5,525 nt of DNA from Desulfobulbaceae bacterium. GTDB lineage: Bacteria > Desulfobacterota > Desulfobulbia > Desulfobulbales > Desulfobulbaceae. Within the stretch, counting starts at the first letter, position 1. Every line of letters begins with the position of its first letter. Below the pieces are notes generated by a model, which saw only the letters and a program-made list of their open reading frames with translations, did not search any database and was not told the DNA's origin. The stretch covers positions 1 through 5,525 of the forward strand of contig JALSNT010000027.1 of the NCBI GenBank assembly GCA_026986885.1, given 5' to 3'. Positions 1-5,525 of the stretch are shown piece after piece. Position numbers and translations under genes: made by a program.

Positions 1-210
1 CCGCCGGCCTCCGTCCTTCTTTTAAAGGCCGCCGGTGTCGGCAAGGGTTCAAGTAATCCCAAGCGTGATCGTGTTGCTGATCTTGGTCGTGATAAAATAA
101 GGGAGATTGCGGAAATAAAGATGCCTGATCTTAATGCCTACGACGTTGAACATGCAATGCGAATCGTTGAAGGGACAGCGAGAAGCTGCGGTATAACGAT
201 TGTAGATTGA
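1..210 (+). CDS. rplK: 50S ribosomal protein L11, C-terminal half (5' end outside window)
   Basis: The frame starting at base 1 reads 69 residues to a TGA at 208-210 and has no start codon in the window, so the N-terminal half lies upstream. Full-length L11 is about 141 residues, so this is nearly the whole C-terminal domain. It opens with [18 protein letters not shown], the conserved Pro-Pro and helix/loop that begin the rRNA-binding domain, and closes with [14 protein letters not shown], the L11 family signature (E. coli has IEGTARSMGLVVED). By family knowledge this domain binds the GTPase-associated region of 23S rRNA at the base of the L7/L12 stalk, next to L10. The neighbour downstream is rplA, the usual order, but 102 nt separates them, where E. 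coli has only a few bases. No frame damage is seen. Confidence 0.97.
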   Translation, partial: PPASVLLLKAAGVGKGSSNPKRDRVADLGRDKIREIAEIKMPDLNAYDVEHAMRIVEGTARSCGITIVD

Positions 211-227
211 GTTTTGGTACAGGTTAC

Positions 228-248
228 TGTTTTTTCCCGGAAAAAACA
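228..248 (+). repeat. Short inverted repeat in rplK-rplA gap
   Basis: The arms TGTTTTTTC (228-236) and GAAAAAACA (240-248) are exact reverse complements, giving a 9-bp A/T-rich stem with a three-base loop, or a near-continuous DNA palindrome around C238. It lies 17 nt after the rplK stop. No T-tract follows (the next bases are CACATAATAATT), so it does not look like a standard terminator. It could be an mRNA hairpin that protects or marks a cleavage point between the two cistrons, or it could be chance. The structure is directly visible. Any role is inference. Confidence 0.45.
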
Positions 249-312
249 CACATAATAATTCGCTTACCTGCGTGCGTACCCGGCATGTCAGGGAGAAATA
301 ACAGGGGATATC

Positions 313-1023
313 ATGGGCAAGCACGGAAAAAACTATAGAAATAATGCCGCCGGGATCGATAAGACCAGGCAGCATGAATTACAGGAAGGTGTAGCGTTGG
401 CCTTAAAGAGCGCCTATGCCAAATTTGATGAATCCATAGATATCGCAGTTCGTCTTGGTGTAGATCCAAGGCATGCCGATCAAATGGTACGTTCGAGTGT
501 AATGTTGCCGCATGGCACGGGCAAAGAGGTACGTGTTCTGGTTTTTGCCAAGGGTGACAAAGAAACAGAGGCCCTGCAAGCCGGGGCGGACTATGCCGGC
601 TCCGACGAAATTATTGCCAGGATCAAGGACGGTTGGCTGGATTTTGATAAAACCATAGCTACCCCTGATATGATGGGAGAGGTCGGCAAGATCGGTCGGA
701 TACTCGGGCCGAGAAATCTGATGCCAAACGCCAAACTCGGCACGGTTACTTTTGATATTGAAAGAGTGGTTGGAGAAATAAAGAAAGGTAAGGTTGATTT
801 TCGTGTAGAAAAAAATGGAATCGTACACGCGGCCATCGGAAAAAAGAGTTTCGGCCAGGAAAAGATTCAGGACAACATCATTGCCTTTATAGATAAACTG
901 ATTCAGCTCAAACCATCTTCCAGTAAGGGTATTTATTTAAAATCAATCGTTCTTTCAACCACAATGGGGCCGGGCGTCAAATTAGATCCTTTTCATATCC
1001 GTACGATGATAAAGGAAAGGTGA
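313..1023 (+). CDS. rplA: 50S ribosomal protein L1
   Basis: This is a 236-residue protein, the usual bacterial L1 length (E. coli 234). The N-terminal part MGKHGKNYRNNAAGID, the SVMLPHGTGKEVRVLVFAKG segment (about 62-81) and the family signature VGKIGRILGPRNLMPNAK (about 124-141) are all present, as is the C-terminal STTMGPGVKLD (about 215-225). L1 forms the mobile L1 stalk of the 50S subunit at the tRNA E site and assists release of deacylated tRNA. In E. coli it also represses its own operon by binding the rplK leader, which would lie outside this window. The ATG at 313 is preceded by AGGGGA at 303-308, four bases away, with a second purine run GGGAGA at 291-296; the close spacing is slightly unusual. 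The tail after VKLD (PFHIRTMIKER) is basic. The frame is intact and ends in TGA at 1021-1023. Confidence 0.98.
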   Translation: MGKHGKNYRNNAAGIDKTRQHELQEGVALALKSAYAKFDESIDIAVRLGVDPRHADQMVRSSVMLPHGTGKEVRVLVFAKGDKETEALQAGADYAGSDEIIARIKDGWLDFDKTIATPDMMGEVGKIGRILGPRNLMPNAKLGTVTFDIERVVGEIKKGKVDFRVEKNGIVHAAIGKKSFGQEKIQDNIIAFIDKLIQLKPSSSKGIYLKSIVLSTTMGPGVKLDPFHIRTMIKER

Positions 1024-1036
1024 TGCCGGCTTTTCC

Positions 1037-1079
1037 ATTTCCTGTTCAGGTCTCTATGAGGAAGCGGCAGACAGGAAAT
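1037..1079 (+). other. Stem-loop just downstream of rplA
   Basis: ATTTCCTGT (1037-1045) and ACAGGAAAT (1071-1079) are exact reverse complements and form a 9-bp stem closing a 25-nt loop. The loop can hold a small CTC/GAG hairpin (1052-1054 with 1058-1060). It begins 13 nt after the rplA stop and ends about 58 nt before the L10 leader core. T-rich sequence begins only about seven bases downstream (GTTTCTTTAATTCG), and the loop is large, so a standard intrinsic terminator is unlikely. A protective 3' structure for the rplK-rplA message or a processing site is possible. The stem is seen directly; the role is not established. Confidence 0.45.
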
Positions 1080-1137
1080 ACGGAGTTTCTTTAATTCGTT
1101 TTTATTTTAACCGCTCATATATTTTTAATTTCGGGAA

Positions 1138-1201
1138 GGTCAGAGACAGCAGGTTCGAGAGTTTAATGGTTAGATGTTGTATTTAACCGCCTGCCGAGAC
1201 C
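1138..1201 (+). promoter_or_regulatory. L10 leader: autoregulatory mRNA element with kink-turn
   Basis: The untranslated leader of rplJ contains the conserved L10-binding RNA fold. GGTC (1138-1141) pairs with GACC (1198-1201) as the outer stem. GCAGG (1149-1153) pairs with CCTGC (1190-1194) as the inner stem. Between them, AGAGACA (1142-1148) faces CGA (1195-1197). This fits a kink-turn: a three-base bulge AGA, then sheared G1145-A1197 and A1146-G1196 pairs. Within the domain, GGTTA (1168-1172) can pair with TTTAACC (1182-1188) to form a terminal hairpin. The phrases GACAGCAGG and CCTGCCGAG match what I recall of the bacterial L10 leader family. The same L10(L12) complex binds a similar kink-turn in 23S rRNA, so excess protein can shut off rplJ-rplL expression. 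The core lies about 95 nt before the start. No terminator is seen between it and the start, so translational control is more likely than attenuation. Confidence 0.85.
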
Positions 1202-1280
1202 GGTAATCGGAATACGGACACATATTCTGGTTGTCTCTTAATTTCTTATCTGTTCACTATGGCAGTCCCGCTAACAACGA

Positions 1281-1289
1281 AAGGAGGTG
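1281..1289 (+). promoter_or_regulatory. Strong Shine-Dalgarno of rplJ that fixes the TTG start
   Basis: AAGGAGGTG is an essentially full match to the anti-Shine-Dalgarno end of 16S rRNA. Eight bases separate its core (ending at 1287) from the TTG at 1296. An in-frame TAA at 1290-1292 blocks any start further upstream, and no in-frame ATG occurs until residue 111 of the protein. The site therefore decides the start. The adjacent CTG at 1293 is closer to the SD and is a less common start codon. Confidence 0.9.
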
Positions 1290-1295
1290 TAACTG

Positions 1296-1814
1296 TTGAA
1301 TCGCAATGATAAGGCCGGCAAAGTTAAGGTATTAAATGAGACCTTTACCGAGGCCAAGTTTGCGGTGGTTACCGATTACCGTGGGCTGAAAGTCACGGAG
1401 TTTGAAAAGTTACGTAAAGAACTACGGCAGAACGATGCCTTCATTCAGGTAGCAAAGAATACCCTGCTGAAGCTTGCTGTTCAAGGCACGGAATATGAAG
1501 AACTCAAGGAGAGCTTCACCGGGACAACAGCAATTGCCTTTAGTTTTGAAGAGCCTGTCGGTACGGCAAAAGTTCTTGTTGATTTTGCTAAAGAGTTTGA
1601 TGCGTTACAGATTCGCTCCGCCCTTATGGACGGCAAGGTATTGACCGTTGATGATGTCAGTGCTCTGGCTAAGCTGCCGACCAGGAATCAACTTCTTGGT
1701 CAGCTGTGCGGTGTATTGGTTGCGGTACCAACGAAACTTGTCCGGGCGCTGAATGGTGTACCGAGTAATCTTGTGTATGTCCTGCAGGCAATAAAAGAAC
1801 AGAAAGAAAATTAA
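1296..1814 (+). CDS. rplJ: 50S ribosomal protein L10, TTG start
   Basis: This is a 172-residue L10 (E. coli 165). The N-terminal rRNA-binding domain carries the family landmarks AVVTDYRGL (about 23-31), [10 protein letters not shown] (53-62), [11 protein letters not shown] (72-82) and [11 protein letters not shown] (124-134). The C-terminal 42 residues after LPTR form the helix that carries L7/L12 dimers. That helix is about nine residues longer than in E. coli, which may allow a third dimer. L10 anchors the L12 stalk to the GTPase-associated centre of 23S rRNA, next to L11, where translation factors are recruited. The start is TTG at 1296: the strong AAGGAGGTG lies upstream, a stop sits in frame at 1290-1292, and no in-frame ATG is available. 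The L10 leader sits directly upstream. The gene ends in TAA at 1812-1814 and rplL starts 31 nt later, so the two are almost certainly translated from one transcript. Confidence 0.97.
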   Translation: MNRNDKAGKVKVLNETFTEAKFAVVTDYRGLKVTEFEKLRKELRQNDAFIQVAKNTLLKLAVQGTEYEELKESFTGTTAIAFSFEEPVGTAKVLVDFAKEFDALQIRSALMDGKVLTVDDVSALAKLPTRNQLLGQLCGVLVAVPTKLVRALNGVPSNLVYVLQAIKEQKEN

Positions 1815-1845
1815 ACTAATCTCGATTATATCAGGAGAAAAGATA

Positions 1846-2235
1846 ATGGCTGATTCCATTGAACAGGTTGTAGAAATTGTAGAAAAAATGTCTCTACTCG
1901 AGGTCGCTGAACTTGTTAAAGCACTTGAGGATAAATTTGGTGTTTCCGCCGCTGCTCCGGTGGCTGTAGCTGCAGTTGGCGCTGCCGACGGTGGCGCTGC
2001 CGGCGGCGGTGGTGGCGAAGAGCAGACTGAGTTTGATGCGATATTGACCGCGGCCGGTGACCAGAAGATTAAGGTCATCAAAGAAGTTCGTGCTATCACC
2101 TCGCTTGGGTTAAAAGAGGCGAAAGCACTTGTTGAATCTGCTCCAACGCCTGTCAAAGAGGGCGTTTCCAAAGATGAGGCTGCCGAGATCAAAGAAAAAA
2201 TCGAAGCAGTTGGTGGTTCCGTGGAGATCAAGTAA
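1846..2235 (+). CDS. rplL: 50S ribosomal protein L7/L12
   Basis: The protein is 129 residues (E. coli 121) and very acidic. Residues 1 to about 33 (ending LEDKFGVS) are the dimerisation domain that binds the L10 C-terminal helix. Residues about 35-60 are the flexible hinge, rich in Ala, Gly and Val with a run of five glycines at 53-57. Residues about 61-129 are the factor-binding domain, with [20 protein letters not shown] (74-93) containing the helix that contacts EF-Tu, EF-G, IF2 and release factors, and ending [11 protein letters not shown]7/L12 is the multicopy stalk protein that recruits GTPase factors. AGGAG at 1833-1837 lies eight bases before the ATG. The gene ends in TAA at 2233-2235 and is followed within about 12 nt by a terminator-like hairpin, in keeping with the need for more L12 than beta subunit. 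The extra length relative to E. coli lies mainly in the hinge. Confidence 0.98.
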   Translation: MADSIEQVVEIVEKMSLLEVAELVKALEDKFGVSAAAPVAVAAVGAADGGAAGGGGGEEQTEFDAILTAAGDQKIKVIKEVRAITSLGLKEAKALVESAPTPVKEGVSKDEAAEIKEKIEAVGGSVEIK

Positions 2236-2247
2236 TTCTCTGCTGCA

Positions 2248-2287
2248 GGTATACTCCGTACGCCTTTAGTACGGGTATGCTGTTTTT
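2248..2287 (+). terminator. Intrinsic terminator / attenuator between rplL and rpoB
   Basis: CCGTAC (2256-2261) pairs exactly with GTACGG (2269-2274) around a seven-base loop. With T2255 bulged, GGTATAC (2248-2254) continues the stem against GTATGCT (2275-2281) through two G-T wobbles. Five consecutive T residues (2283-2287) follow one base after the stem. That is the layout of a Rho-independent terminator, placed 12 nt after the rplL stop. Because rpoB lies downstream with no clear promoter of its own, it is best read as a partial terminator that lets some polymerases through, as known for the E. coli rplL-rpoB junction. The T-tract is short, which also favours incomplete termination. Confidence 0.75.
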
Positions 2288-2289
2288 AA

Positions 2290-2330
2290 CAGGCAACGCT
2301 ACAGAGGCAGGTTCCTCTGTAGCGTTCCTG
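2290..2330 (+). other. Long perfect stem-loop, candidate RNase III processing site
   Basis: AACGCTACAGAGG (2295-2307) and CCTCTGTAGCGTT (2314-2326) are exact reverse complements over 13 bp, with a six-base loop. If C2294 is bulged, CAGG (2290-2293) pairs with CCTG (2327-2330) and extends the stem to 17 bp. The next bases (CGTTTGAGGG) lack a T-tract, so it is not itself a standard terminator. A long double-stranded stem immediately after an attenuator and before rpoB matches the arrangement in E. coli, where RNase III cuts the rplL-rpoB transcript. The stem is seen directly; cleavage is inferred from that parallel. Bases 2331-2435 after it show no convincing promoter. Confidence 0.65.
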
Positions 2331-2446
2331 CGTTTGAGGGAAGTTGGGTGCGTTTCTGGTAGCCTTCTCGCTAATAACTTGTAAAATTAATTAGTTATGT
2401 GGCGGCCATCAGTATCGTAGTTTCGTGGAACATTTTGAGGAAAACC

Positions 2447-5400
2447 ATGAAGAGAGTTCGTAAAAGTTTTGCCAAAACACGCCAAATTGTTGAACCACCG
2501 CATCTTATCGCCATGCAGAGACATTCATACGAGCGTTTTCTGCAACGAGATGTTGATCCGGATGCGCGGGAAGATTTTGGCTTGCAGGCAATCTTTAAGA
2601 ATATTTTTCCTCTGACGGATTTTAACGGACTTTGTTCCCTGGAATTTGTCCGTTATGCCTTTGGTCAAGCCAAGTATACCGTTGAAGAATGTATTGAACG
2701 GGGAATGACCTATGACGTACCGGTGAAGATTACCGTTCGTCTTATTACCTTTGATGTTGACGAGGAAACCGGTGTTCAATCGGTAAGAGATATCAAAGAA
2801 CAGGAAGTTTTTCTTGGATCGTTGCCCTTGATGACGAAAGACGGGGTTTTTGTCGTCAATGGTACCGAAAGAGTCATCGTTAATCAGTTGCAGCGTTCTC
2901 CCGGTCTATTTTATACCCATGATAACGGTAAGTCCCATGCTTCGGGCAAAAGATTATATTCCGCCCGAATTATTCCTGTTCGGGGGTCATGGCTGGATTT
3001 TGAATTCGACATAAAGGATATTCTTTATGTGCGTATTGATCGTCGGCGCAAGCTGCCGGTTACTGTTCTGCTGAAGGCGCTTGGTTATACGGAGGAGGAA
3101 CTGCTTTGCGAGTTTTATCAGATCGACACTCTGGAGATTGCCGGGGGCAGGTATTATCTTCAGTTTAATCCTGACACCTTTATTGGTACCCGGCTCACCG
3201 ATGATGTGATTAATCCGCAAGACGGTAAGATCCTCGGGAAAAAGGGACGTAAGATTTCCAAGGCCCTTGCCAAAAGATTCGTCAAGGCCGGCATTGAAAA
3301 GGTGGAGGTGTATGCTGAAGATTTACTTGGGCGAATTCCGGTGGTCGATATATTTCATCCCGAAAGCGGAGAACTTATCGCTGCCGGCAATGAACCGCTT
3401 ACGGAAGCATCACTTGCAGCTATTGATGAAGCCGGCGTTTCCTCTATTGATTTGTTATTCATCAACGGCGTAACCGTCAGTGATGCCTTCAGTAAAACTT
3501 TAAGTAAGGACCTCCTGCGGGTCGGCATGCAGGAACGTGAAGAAATCCGCCGGCAACTTCAGGCCGACGGTGTTGCCGAGGCCGAACTTGAAGAGGCTTT
3601 GAATCAGGAGGTCAGGGATCGTATCTGCGTTAAGGCACAAATTGAGATTTACAGACGGCTTCGGCCTTCAAGCCCACCAACTCCCGAAGTAGCGCAGGCC
3701 TTTTTTAATAAATTATTTTTTGATCCTTCCACATATGATCTTTCCGAGGTCGGCCGCTATAAAATTAATGCTAAATTAGGATTGGATACATCTATTGATC
3801 ATCGAACTCTGACCAAAGAGGATATCATCCAGGGAGTAAAATATCTGGTGCGGATCAAGGACGGTTTGAAAGACGGTGACGACATAGATCATTTGGGAAA
3901 TCGTCGGGTCAGGACTGTCGGCGAGCTGGTGGAAAATCAGTATCGCATGGGACTTGTCCGTATGGAACGTGCCATTAAGGAGCGGATGACCCTGCAGGAA
4001 ATTGAAACACTCATGCCCCATGACCTTGTCAATCCCAAGCCGGTTACTTCTGCAATCAAGGAATTTTTCGGCACATCCCAACTCTCCCAGTTTATGGATC
4101 AGACCAACCCGCTTTCCGAGGTTACCCATAAACGCCGTCTTTCCGCCCTGGGACCCGGTGGCCTGTCAAGGGAACGTGCCGGTTTTGAGGTTCGTGATGT
4201 TCACCCGACCCATTATGGCCGTATCTGCCCGGTGGAAACACCTGAGGGGCCGAATATCGGCCTGATTGTTTCCCTGGCTACTTATGCGAAGGTTAATCCC
4301 TATGGCTTTATAGAGACTCCGTACAGATTTGTAGAAAATCGCCAGGTTACGGATAGATATAAATATCATTCGGCTTTGCAGGAGCAGGGAGAAATAATTG
4401 CGCCTGCCAAGACAAATCTTAAAGAAAACCGGATTGTTGATGATCATCTGATCGCCAGGCAGAATGGTGAAGTTGCCATGATGGCTGCTGACCAGGTCAC
4501 CCGTATGGATGTCGCTCCCAATCAACTGGTTTCCGTGGCCGCATCTCTTATTCCTTTTCTGGAAAATGATGATGCCAACCGGGCTTTGATGGGCTCCAAT
4601 ATGCAGCGGCAGGCGGTTCCCTTATTAAAAACTGCTTCACCACTTGTGGGTACCGGTGTTGAAAAGTATGTCGCCCGTGATTCCGGTGCCTGTCTGCTTG
4701 CCGGTGGTGACGGCGTGGTTGAGGACGTTGACGCCAACAGGGTTGTTGTTCGTTACGATGAGCCGGGAACCGATGGTTTTGAAACCGGTGTCGGGGTGTA
4801 CAGATTATCGAAATATAAAAAATCCAATCAAAACACCTGCTTTAATCAACGGGCATTGGTTTTGCCGGGAGAGCGTGTATGCAAAGGGGATGTACTGGCG
4901 GATGGTCCGTCATCGGAAATGGGTGAACTTGCTCTTGGCAAAAATGTGACCATCGCCTTTATGCCGTGGCGTGGGTATAATTTTGAGGATTCCATCCTCG
5001 TAAATGAACGCCTGCTTAAAGAGGACACCTTTACCTCTGTCCATGTGGAAATTTTTGAGACCATGGCCCGGGATACCAAACTCGGTAAAGAAGAAATCAC
5101 CCGTGATATACCGAACATCGGCGATGAAGCCCTGCGTAACCTGGATGATTCCGGCATTGTGCGAATAGGTGCCGAGGTCAAGGCCGGCGATATGCTGGTA
5201 GGTAAGGTTACCCCCAAGGGAGAGACCATGCTGTCGCCCGAAGAAAAACTGCTTCGGGCTATTTTCGGTGAGAAGGCCGGAGATGTTAAGGATTCTTCTT
5301 TGCGGGTGCCGCCCGGCATTGAAGGGGTTGTTATTGACGCCAAGGTCTTTTCGCGTAAGGGCGTTGACAAGGATGAACGTTCCCTGATGATTGAAGAGCA

Positions 5401-5525
5401 TGAAGTCGAACGGCTGAACAGGGACATGGATGATGAGCTGAAAAGTCTTAAGAAGGGAGTGCGCAAGGAACTGTCCGCTCTCATTGTCGGCAGAACTGCC
5501 AAGAGTGATATCAAGGATAAGGAGG
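2447..5525 (+). CDS. rpoB: DNA-directed RNA polymerase subunit beta, N-terminal 1026 codons (3' end outside window)
   Basis: The frame is open from ATG 2447 to the right edge with no interruption. TGAGGA at 2436-2441 lies six bases before the start. The N-terminus [20 protein letters not shown] aligns with E. coli [20 protein letters not shown], so the start is sound. Landmarks in order: [16 protein letters not shown] (138-153); the rifampicin-pocket cluster from G542, with D551, H561 and S566 in the sensitive state (E. coli D516, H526, S531); [20 protein letters not shown] (583-602); MQRQAVP (from 719); GYNFEDS with E847 and D848 (E. coli E813, D814) near the active site; and KVTPKGE (920-926) leading to SSLRVPPG. 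After about residue 960 a charged helical stretch begins, like the start of the proteobacterial beta insertion 2. Residues about 356-390 are an insertion of about 35 residues relative to E. coli. Beta forms one side of the polymerase cleft. The catalytic-region lysines, switch regions and clamp part lie beyond the window. rpoC is expected next. Confidence 0.98.
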   Translation, partial: MKRVRKSFAKTRQIVEPPHLIAMQRHSYERFLQRDVDPDAREDFGLQAIFKNIFPLTDFNGLCSLEFVRYAFGQAKYTVEECIERGMTYDVPVKITVRLITFDVDEETGVQSVRDIKEQEVFLGSLPLMTKDGVFVVNGTERVIVNQLQRSPGLFYTHDNGKSHASGKRLYSARIIPVRGSWLDFEFDIKDILYVRIDRRRKLPVTVLLKALGYTEEELLCEFYQIDTLEIAGGRYYLQFNPDTFIGTRLTDDVINPQDGKILGKKGRKISKALAKRFVKAGIEKVEVYAEDLLGRIPVVDIFHPESGELIAAGNEPLTEASLAAIDEAGVSSIDLLFINGVTVSDAFSKTLSKDLLRVGMQEREEIRRQLQADGVAEAELEEALNQEVRDRICVKAQIEIYRRLRPSSPPTPEVAQAFFNKLFFDPSTYDLSEVGRYKINAKLGLDTSIDHRTLTKEDIIQGVKYLVRIKDGLKDGDDIDHLGNRRVRTVGELVENQYRMGLVRMERAIKERMTLQEIETLMPHDLVNPKPVTSAIKEFFGTSQLSQFMDQTNPLSEVTHKRRLSALGPGGLSRERAGFEVRDVHPTHYGRICPVETPEGPNIGLIVSLATYAKVNPYGFIETPYRFVENRQVTDRYKYHSALQEQGEIIAPAKTNLKENRIVDDHLIARQNGEVAMMAADQVTRMDVAPNQLVSVAASLIPFLENDDANRALMGSNMQRQAVPLLKTASPLVGTGVEKYVARDSGACLLAGGDGVVEDVDANRVVVRYDEPGTDGFETGVGVYRLSKYKKSNQNTCFNQRALVLPGERVCKGDVLADGPSSEMGELALGKNVTIAFMPWRGYNFEDSILVNERLLKEDTFTSVHVEIFETMARDTKLGKEEITRDIPNIGDEALRNLDDSGIVRIGAEVKAGDMLVGKVTPKGETMLSPEEKLLRAIFGEKAGDVKDSSLRVPPGIEGVVIDAKVFSRKGVDKDERSLMIEEHEVERLNRDMDDELKSLKKGVRKELSALIVGRTAKSDIKDKE

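Noticed and set aside
1014..1036. Small hairpin GGAAA/TTTCC around the rplA stop with a TGATGCC loop, considered as an L1-binding mRNA element.
   Set aside because: The stem is only five pairs and the loop does not reproduce the full L1 rRNA-type motif with confidence.
1095..1123. Possible sigma-70 promoter for rplJ: TATATT at 1118-1123 with TTCGTT at 1095-1100, spacer 17.
   Set aside because: The -10 match is fair, but the -35 matches only two of six bases, and A/T-rich gap sequence gives such hits by chance. An internal promoter here is plausible by analogy with E. coli but not supported by the sequence.
1605..2231. Long reverse-strand open frame of 208 codons across rplJ-rplL.
   Set aside because: It is antisense to two clear ribosomal genes; its Ser/Ala/Pro-rich translation is the complement of the Ala/Gly-rich L12 coding sequence.
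2344..2400. Possible promoter and a 6-bp inverted repeat (ATAACT/AGTTAT) upstream of rpoB.
   Set aside because: No -35/-10 pair with proper spacing was found, and the short A/T-rich repeat is weak and unlinked to any T-tract.
4070..4150. Checked the rifampicin pocket for natural resistance substitutions.
   Set aside because: The positions equivalent to E. coli D516, H526 and S531 are the wild-type residues, so there is no sign of target-based resistance.
4846..5514. Reverse-strand open frames of 222 and 163 codons opposite rpoB.
   Set aside because: The opposite strand encodes highly conserved beta sequence, and the translations are low-complexity or resemble no protein family; they are shadows.

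Overview
This window is a stretch of the classical bacterial ribosomal-protein / RNA polymerase operon. In order, all on the + strand, it holds the 3' half of rplK (L11), complete rplA (L1), complete rplJ (L10), complete rplL (L7/L12), and the first 1026 codons of rpoB (RNA polymerase beta), which runs off the right edge. There are no mobile elements, tRNAs, CRISPR arrays or foreign-looking genes. The reverse-strand open frames are shadows of these genes.

Organism: the rpoB protein has features I associate with Desulfobacterota (former Deltaproteobacteria). Examples are the '[17 protein letters not shown]', 'VGRYKIN...[11 protein letters not shown]'-like and '[34 protein letters not shown]' stretches and a proteobacterial-type insertion starting near the right edge. 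A Desulfobulbales-like sulfate reducer is a reasonable guess, but this is family resemblance from memory and not a search result.

Layout: rplK ends at 210. A 102-nt gap with a small A/T-rich inverted repeat precedes rplA (313-1023). A 272-nt gap before rplJ contains a clear L10 autoregulatory leader with a kink-turn (1138-1201), then a near-perfect Shine-Dalgarno and a TTG start for rplJ (1296-1814). rplL follows after 31 nt (1846-2235). A 211-nt gap between rplL and rpoB holds two consecutive hairpins. The first is followed by a T-tract and looks like a partial terminator (attenuator). The second is a long, nearly perfect stem that fits an RNase III processing site. rpoB starts at 2447.

How it works together: L11, L1, L10 and L7/L12 all belong to the large-subunit stalks and the factor-binding region, and beta is the core polymerase subunit. 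The leader before rplJ lets the L10-L12 complex limit its own synthesis. The attenuator plus processing stem after rplL would allow many more L12 copies than beta copies from one transcript. This arrangement parallels that known in E. coli, although the sequences are different. The most notable points are a roughly 35-residue helical insertion in the beta lobe, a long L10 C-terminal helix that suggests three L12 dimers, and the unusually well preserved RNA regulatory elements. I see no evidence of a previously undescribed system here.
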